From: JACKHO01 sp041398745
Lineage (GTDB): Bacteria; Planctomycetota; Planctomycetia; Planctomycetales; Planctomycetaceae
DNA length: 64,000 nucleotides
Assembly (NCBI GenBank): GCA_041398745.1
Contig: JAWKUB010000004.1
Coordinates: 372,001 to 436,000 of the forward strand
Direction: 5' to 3'
Both the position numbers and the translations under genes were made by a program. The stretch's first letter is position 1; each line of letters starts with the position of its first letter. Below are positions 61,788-64,000 of this stretch, piece after piece. The notes beneath the pieces are model-generated. The model saw only the letters and a program-made list of their open reading frames with translations. It was not told where the DNA came from and made no database searches.

Positions 61788-63293
61788 TTACTCGCTCATT
61801 TTCTGCTGCAACTTGACCCCAATCAGGATGTGAGTGGCTACCGTGAATCCGCAAGCAACCATGCCGGCCAGCAACATGAATGCTTCGTCGCCGTTGGTCG
61901 TTTCGGCGCAGATGACGCTACACACCGTGAATATCGTCACGACGACGGTCGCCAGGAAAATAGACACTGGCCAGGCGGACCAGTCCAGTGAAATGGAGAA
62001 TAGGGTTGCCAAATGGAAGCCCCAAATGATGATTGACAGGAAATAGAACAAGAAGATCCAGAAATCCTCGTCGTCTAATCCTCGAATCAATTCATCAGCA
62101 ATAATGAGACACCCAAGTCCCAGGCAAATCAAACCTGGAAGGATACCGATTAGAACTCCCGCCAGCCGCGAATAAGCAATTGTCGACATGTTCTCGGGGA
62201 GCATGCAAAGCGTCCCCCAGGTTTGTCCCGTTGTCTCTGAGCGAAATAGTTGGGAGGCGAGGTACGCGCCTTCCAGAGTAGCGGCAACAATTCCCCAGAA
62301 AATGAGCGGGACGGCGATCATATCTGGTTCGAGGCGACCAACTCCCAAGGTGAGTATCCAAAGGAAAAATAGAAAGGAAATTCCAAAGTGAATGCCCAGG
62401 CGTAAGAACAACCAGGTCGGTCCCCCGGCAACGTAGTGCAAAGAGTGCCACGCTAGCGGAGCAGTTGCCCAGGCGCGACGTTTTCTTCCGGAAAATGCAT
62501 GCCGAAGTTTCTGGCTGACTGACGTTTTGGTTTCGGTGACAATTCGTGTTGTAGTAACATCAAAGATCAAATAGGCAATGACCATGAATGCCAGTCCCAC
62601 AATGACATTCGCAATGACCTGATAGCTGAACGCGGAATCAGAAAAACTGGCACCGCAAATGTCGTTGATCCGGTACGGGCCGAGAAAGTTCCGCAGCCAG
62701 AGGTTTGGCATCCCAAAGCGGCCGAGTATCGCATTGAGAATCAAAGTTCCAACGTGCCAAATCGCCAGGAGAACTGCTGTCCAGGTGCTGGCCCGCGTCG
62801 ACGATGTTGCGACCACTGAGCAGAGCAACGCCAGGCCACCCACCAGGACGAGGTGCGCAAGGAGGCTCAGAAAAACTGCAAAAATCTGGTGCCACAATAT
62901 CCCGCCGAGGGTTACGCACAAGAGGGTAAACGGCAGTTGCACTGCAATGAGCAGCAATGCCGTCCACATGGGCGGCAGCCACTTGCCCATAAGGATATTC
63001 AGCGGAGTCACCCCCGCCATTCGCAGCAGTCCCAGCGTTTGTGCCTCACGTTCTTCAGAGACTGCCGTAGCAAAAAACGCAATCGCGGCGAAGGTGATGA
63101 AAATGTAGTCGTAAACTGCCAAGGTCCAAAACAAGTTCTGGCCAGCAGCCGTCCGCAATCCACCGTCAATCTGAACCACCATAAGCGTGGCCACGAACAA
63201 TGCGGGCAACCCCATGCGAAACAAATGCGACCGAATGTCACGGGAATCGCTCCGAAAGGAACGCGTCACCATTGCGAGGGTACGTTGAATCAT
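61788..63293 (-). CDS. ABC-2-type transporter permease
   Basis: From ATG 63293 the 501-residue protein has about 11-12 membrane helices and the ABC-2 permease pattern RTLAMVTRSFRSDSR, TVAVYDYIFITFAAIAFFAT-like and EEREAQTLGLLRMAGVTPL followed by GKWLPPM. It should export a lipid, polysaccharide or antibiotic with a partner ATPase. No ATPase gene is beside it in this window; upstream is a divergent FAD-oxidoreductase gene. Confidence 0.8.
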   Translation of the reverse strand: MIQRTLAMVTRSFRSDSRDIRSHLFRMGLPALFVATLMVVQIDGGLRTAAGQNLFWTLAVYDYIFITFAAIAFFATAVSEEREAQTLGLLRMAGVTPLNILMGKWLPPMWTALLLIAVQLPFTLLCVTLGGILWHQIFAVFLSLLAHLVLVGGLALLCSVVATSSTRASTWTAVLLAIWHVGTLILNAILGRFGMPNLWLRNFLGPYRINDICGASFSDSAFSYQVIANVIVGLAFMVIAYLIFDVTTTRIVTETKTSVSQKLRHAFSGRKRRAWATAPLAWHSLHYVAGGPTWLFLRLGIHFGISFLFFLWILTLGVGRLEPDMIAVPLIFWGIVAATLEGAYLASQLFRSETTGQTWGTLCMLPENMSTIAYSRLAGVLIGILPGLICLGLGCLIIADELIRGLDDEDFWIFLFYFLSIIIWGFHLATLFSISLDWSAWPVSIFLATVVVTIFTVCSVICAETTNGDEAFMLLAGMVACGFTVATHILIGVKLQQKMSE

Positions 63294-63521
63294 GAAATCC
63301 CGAAGCTGGGGAATGGACTTGCTGATTGGTATGAGTACGGAAAGTACAGGAAAGACCAACTGTCTACAAGCCGTGGGTGGCCGAGGAAGTTAGAGTCGTT
63401 GTGTCCTTCTGATTTCGCACCGCTCCCATTATCGCGGCCGTGAACTACAATCGTTTCGGATTACTCACAGCACCACACATTCCGCGACTGTCGCAATCGC
63501 TCGAGCAAGGACCTTGAAGGC

Positions 63522-64000
63522 ATGGCAGCTGATATTCTCATTGTTGGAGGTGGAGTCGTCGGGGCAGCCTGCGCCTACTTCCTGCGCCGCTCTGGAGCAG
63601 AAGTCACGCTCATTGACCGCGGTGAATTCGGCAAGGGATGTTCTCACGGTAACTGCGGCTATGTCTCTCCGAGTCACATACTCCCACTTTGCCAGCCGGG
63701 GGCGATAGGGAACACTCTCAAGAGCATGCTCTCAGGCTCATCGCCGCTGTATGTCAAACCGCGACTGGACTGGCAACTCTGGTCCTGGCTGTGGCGTTTC
63801 GCGGGTCGCTGCAATCGAGCGAGCATGATGGACGCCGGACGGGCCAGGCAGTCGCTACTCGACTCCTCAAGACAACTGTACAGCGAACTCATCGACAGTG
63901 GCGAACTGACCGAGTGCGACTGGCACACCATTGGCCTGCTGTTCGTTTACTTGTCTCAGTCGCACTTTGATCATTACGGGGAGACAAATGAGTTGCTTGA
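63522..64000 (+). CDS. FAD-dependent D-amino-acid dehydrogenase-like oxidoreductase (cut by window end)
   Basis: The frame is open from ATG 63522 to the window end (159 codons). It begins MADILIVGGGVVGAACAYFL, a dinucleotide-binding fold, then LIDRGEFGKGCSHGNCGYVS and PLYVKPRLDWQLWSWLWRFA, typical of DadA-like enzymes that oxidise D-amino acids or glycine derivatives. The catalytic C-terminal part lies outside the window. Confidence 0.85.
   Translation, partial: MAADILIVGGGVVGAACAYFLRRSGAEVTLIDRGEFGKGCSHGNCGYVSPSHILPLCQPGAIGNTLKSMLSGSSPLYVKPRLDWQLWSWLWRFAGRCNRASMMDAGRARQSLLDSSRQLYSELIDSGELTECDWHTIGLLFVYLSQSHFDHYGETNELL

Noticed and set aside
1..64000. tRNA, rRNA and riboswitch genes
   Set aside because: I scanned the gaps for cloverleaf arms, CCA-type ends and conserved riboswitch cores by eye and saw none; this is not a covariance-model search.

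Overview
The window looks like a piece of a planctomycete chromosome (Planctomycetota, probably Planctomycetaceae-like). This is inferred from the gene families, not from a marker gene. The signature is a Tat-exported DUF1501 protein, a DUF1080 protein, two TIM-barrel sugar-phosphate isomerase/epimerase-like proteins, two Gfo/Idh/MocA oxidoreductases, a BlaI/M56 pair, large membrane Ser/Thr kinases, HpnE of squalene synthesis and many secreted proteins of unknown function. Coding density is high on both strands. No rRNA, tRNA or CRISPR array was recognised.

Region 1 (1-4450) is an accessory island of displaced polymorphic-toxin cassettes, all on the + strand. It holds a truncated AHH-type nuclease end followed by an Imm11-like immunity gene, then a pretoxin-HINT tail joined to a second AHH-type nuclease followed 3 bases later by an ankyrin immunity gene, then a further possible immunity gene. 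The second toxin is split by a complete ISAs1-family insertion sequence whose ends, target duplication and original reading frame can all be read. A 73-bp direct repeat marks both ends of the array, and a 19-bp inverted-repeat element lies just upstream of the HINT tail.

Region 2 (4.8-21 kb) holds a BlaI repressor plus an M56 sensor protease fused to a secretin-like domain, with a readable promoter/operator; ruvC; a lipoprotein; a Ser/Thr kinase with HEAT-like repeats; a fused esterase/beta-lactamase-like hydrolase; TIM-barrel isomerases; a YiiX-like cysteine hydrolase; a Na/Pi cotransporter with a PhoU-like tail; and a SUKH (SMI1/KNR4) protein.

Region 3 (21-31.7 kb) is mostly core. A PP2C phosphatase and Maf converge on the classic ffh-rpsP-trmD-rplS cluster, with a terminator between them. 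Next come a giant membrane kinase carrying about 31 copies of a six-residue EEARLA repeat, a 1.6-kb gene desert with structured repeats, and floA.

Region 4 (31.7-50 kb) mixes lipoproteins, an RlmI-like methyltransferase, a peptidoglycan amidase, an alkylation-repair protein, purQ, an AIM24-like protein, a CehA/McbA-like protein followed by an oxidoreductase, a nuclease, hpnE and nrdR. Region 5 (50-64 kb) holds DUF1080 and DUF1501 proteins, an HxlR regulator with a palindromic operator divergent from a DinB protein, a small helical protein plus nucleotidyltransferase pair, a LURP-one-like protein, a GNAT/ankyrin pair, an outer-membrane barrel-like protein, a second esterase, an ABC-2 permease and a truncated FAD oxidoreductase.

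The intergenic spaces carry several families of short palindromic elements. Two of these families show compensatory base changes between copies, which points to selection for, or a structural origin of, the hairpin.
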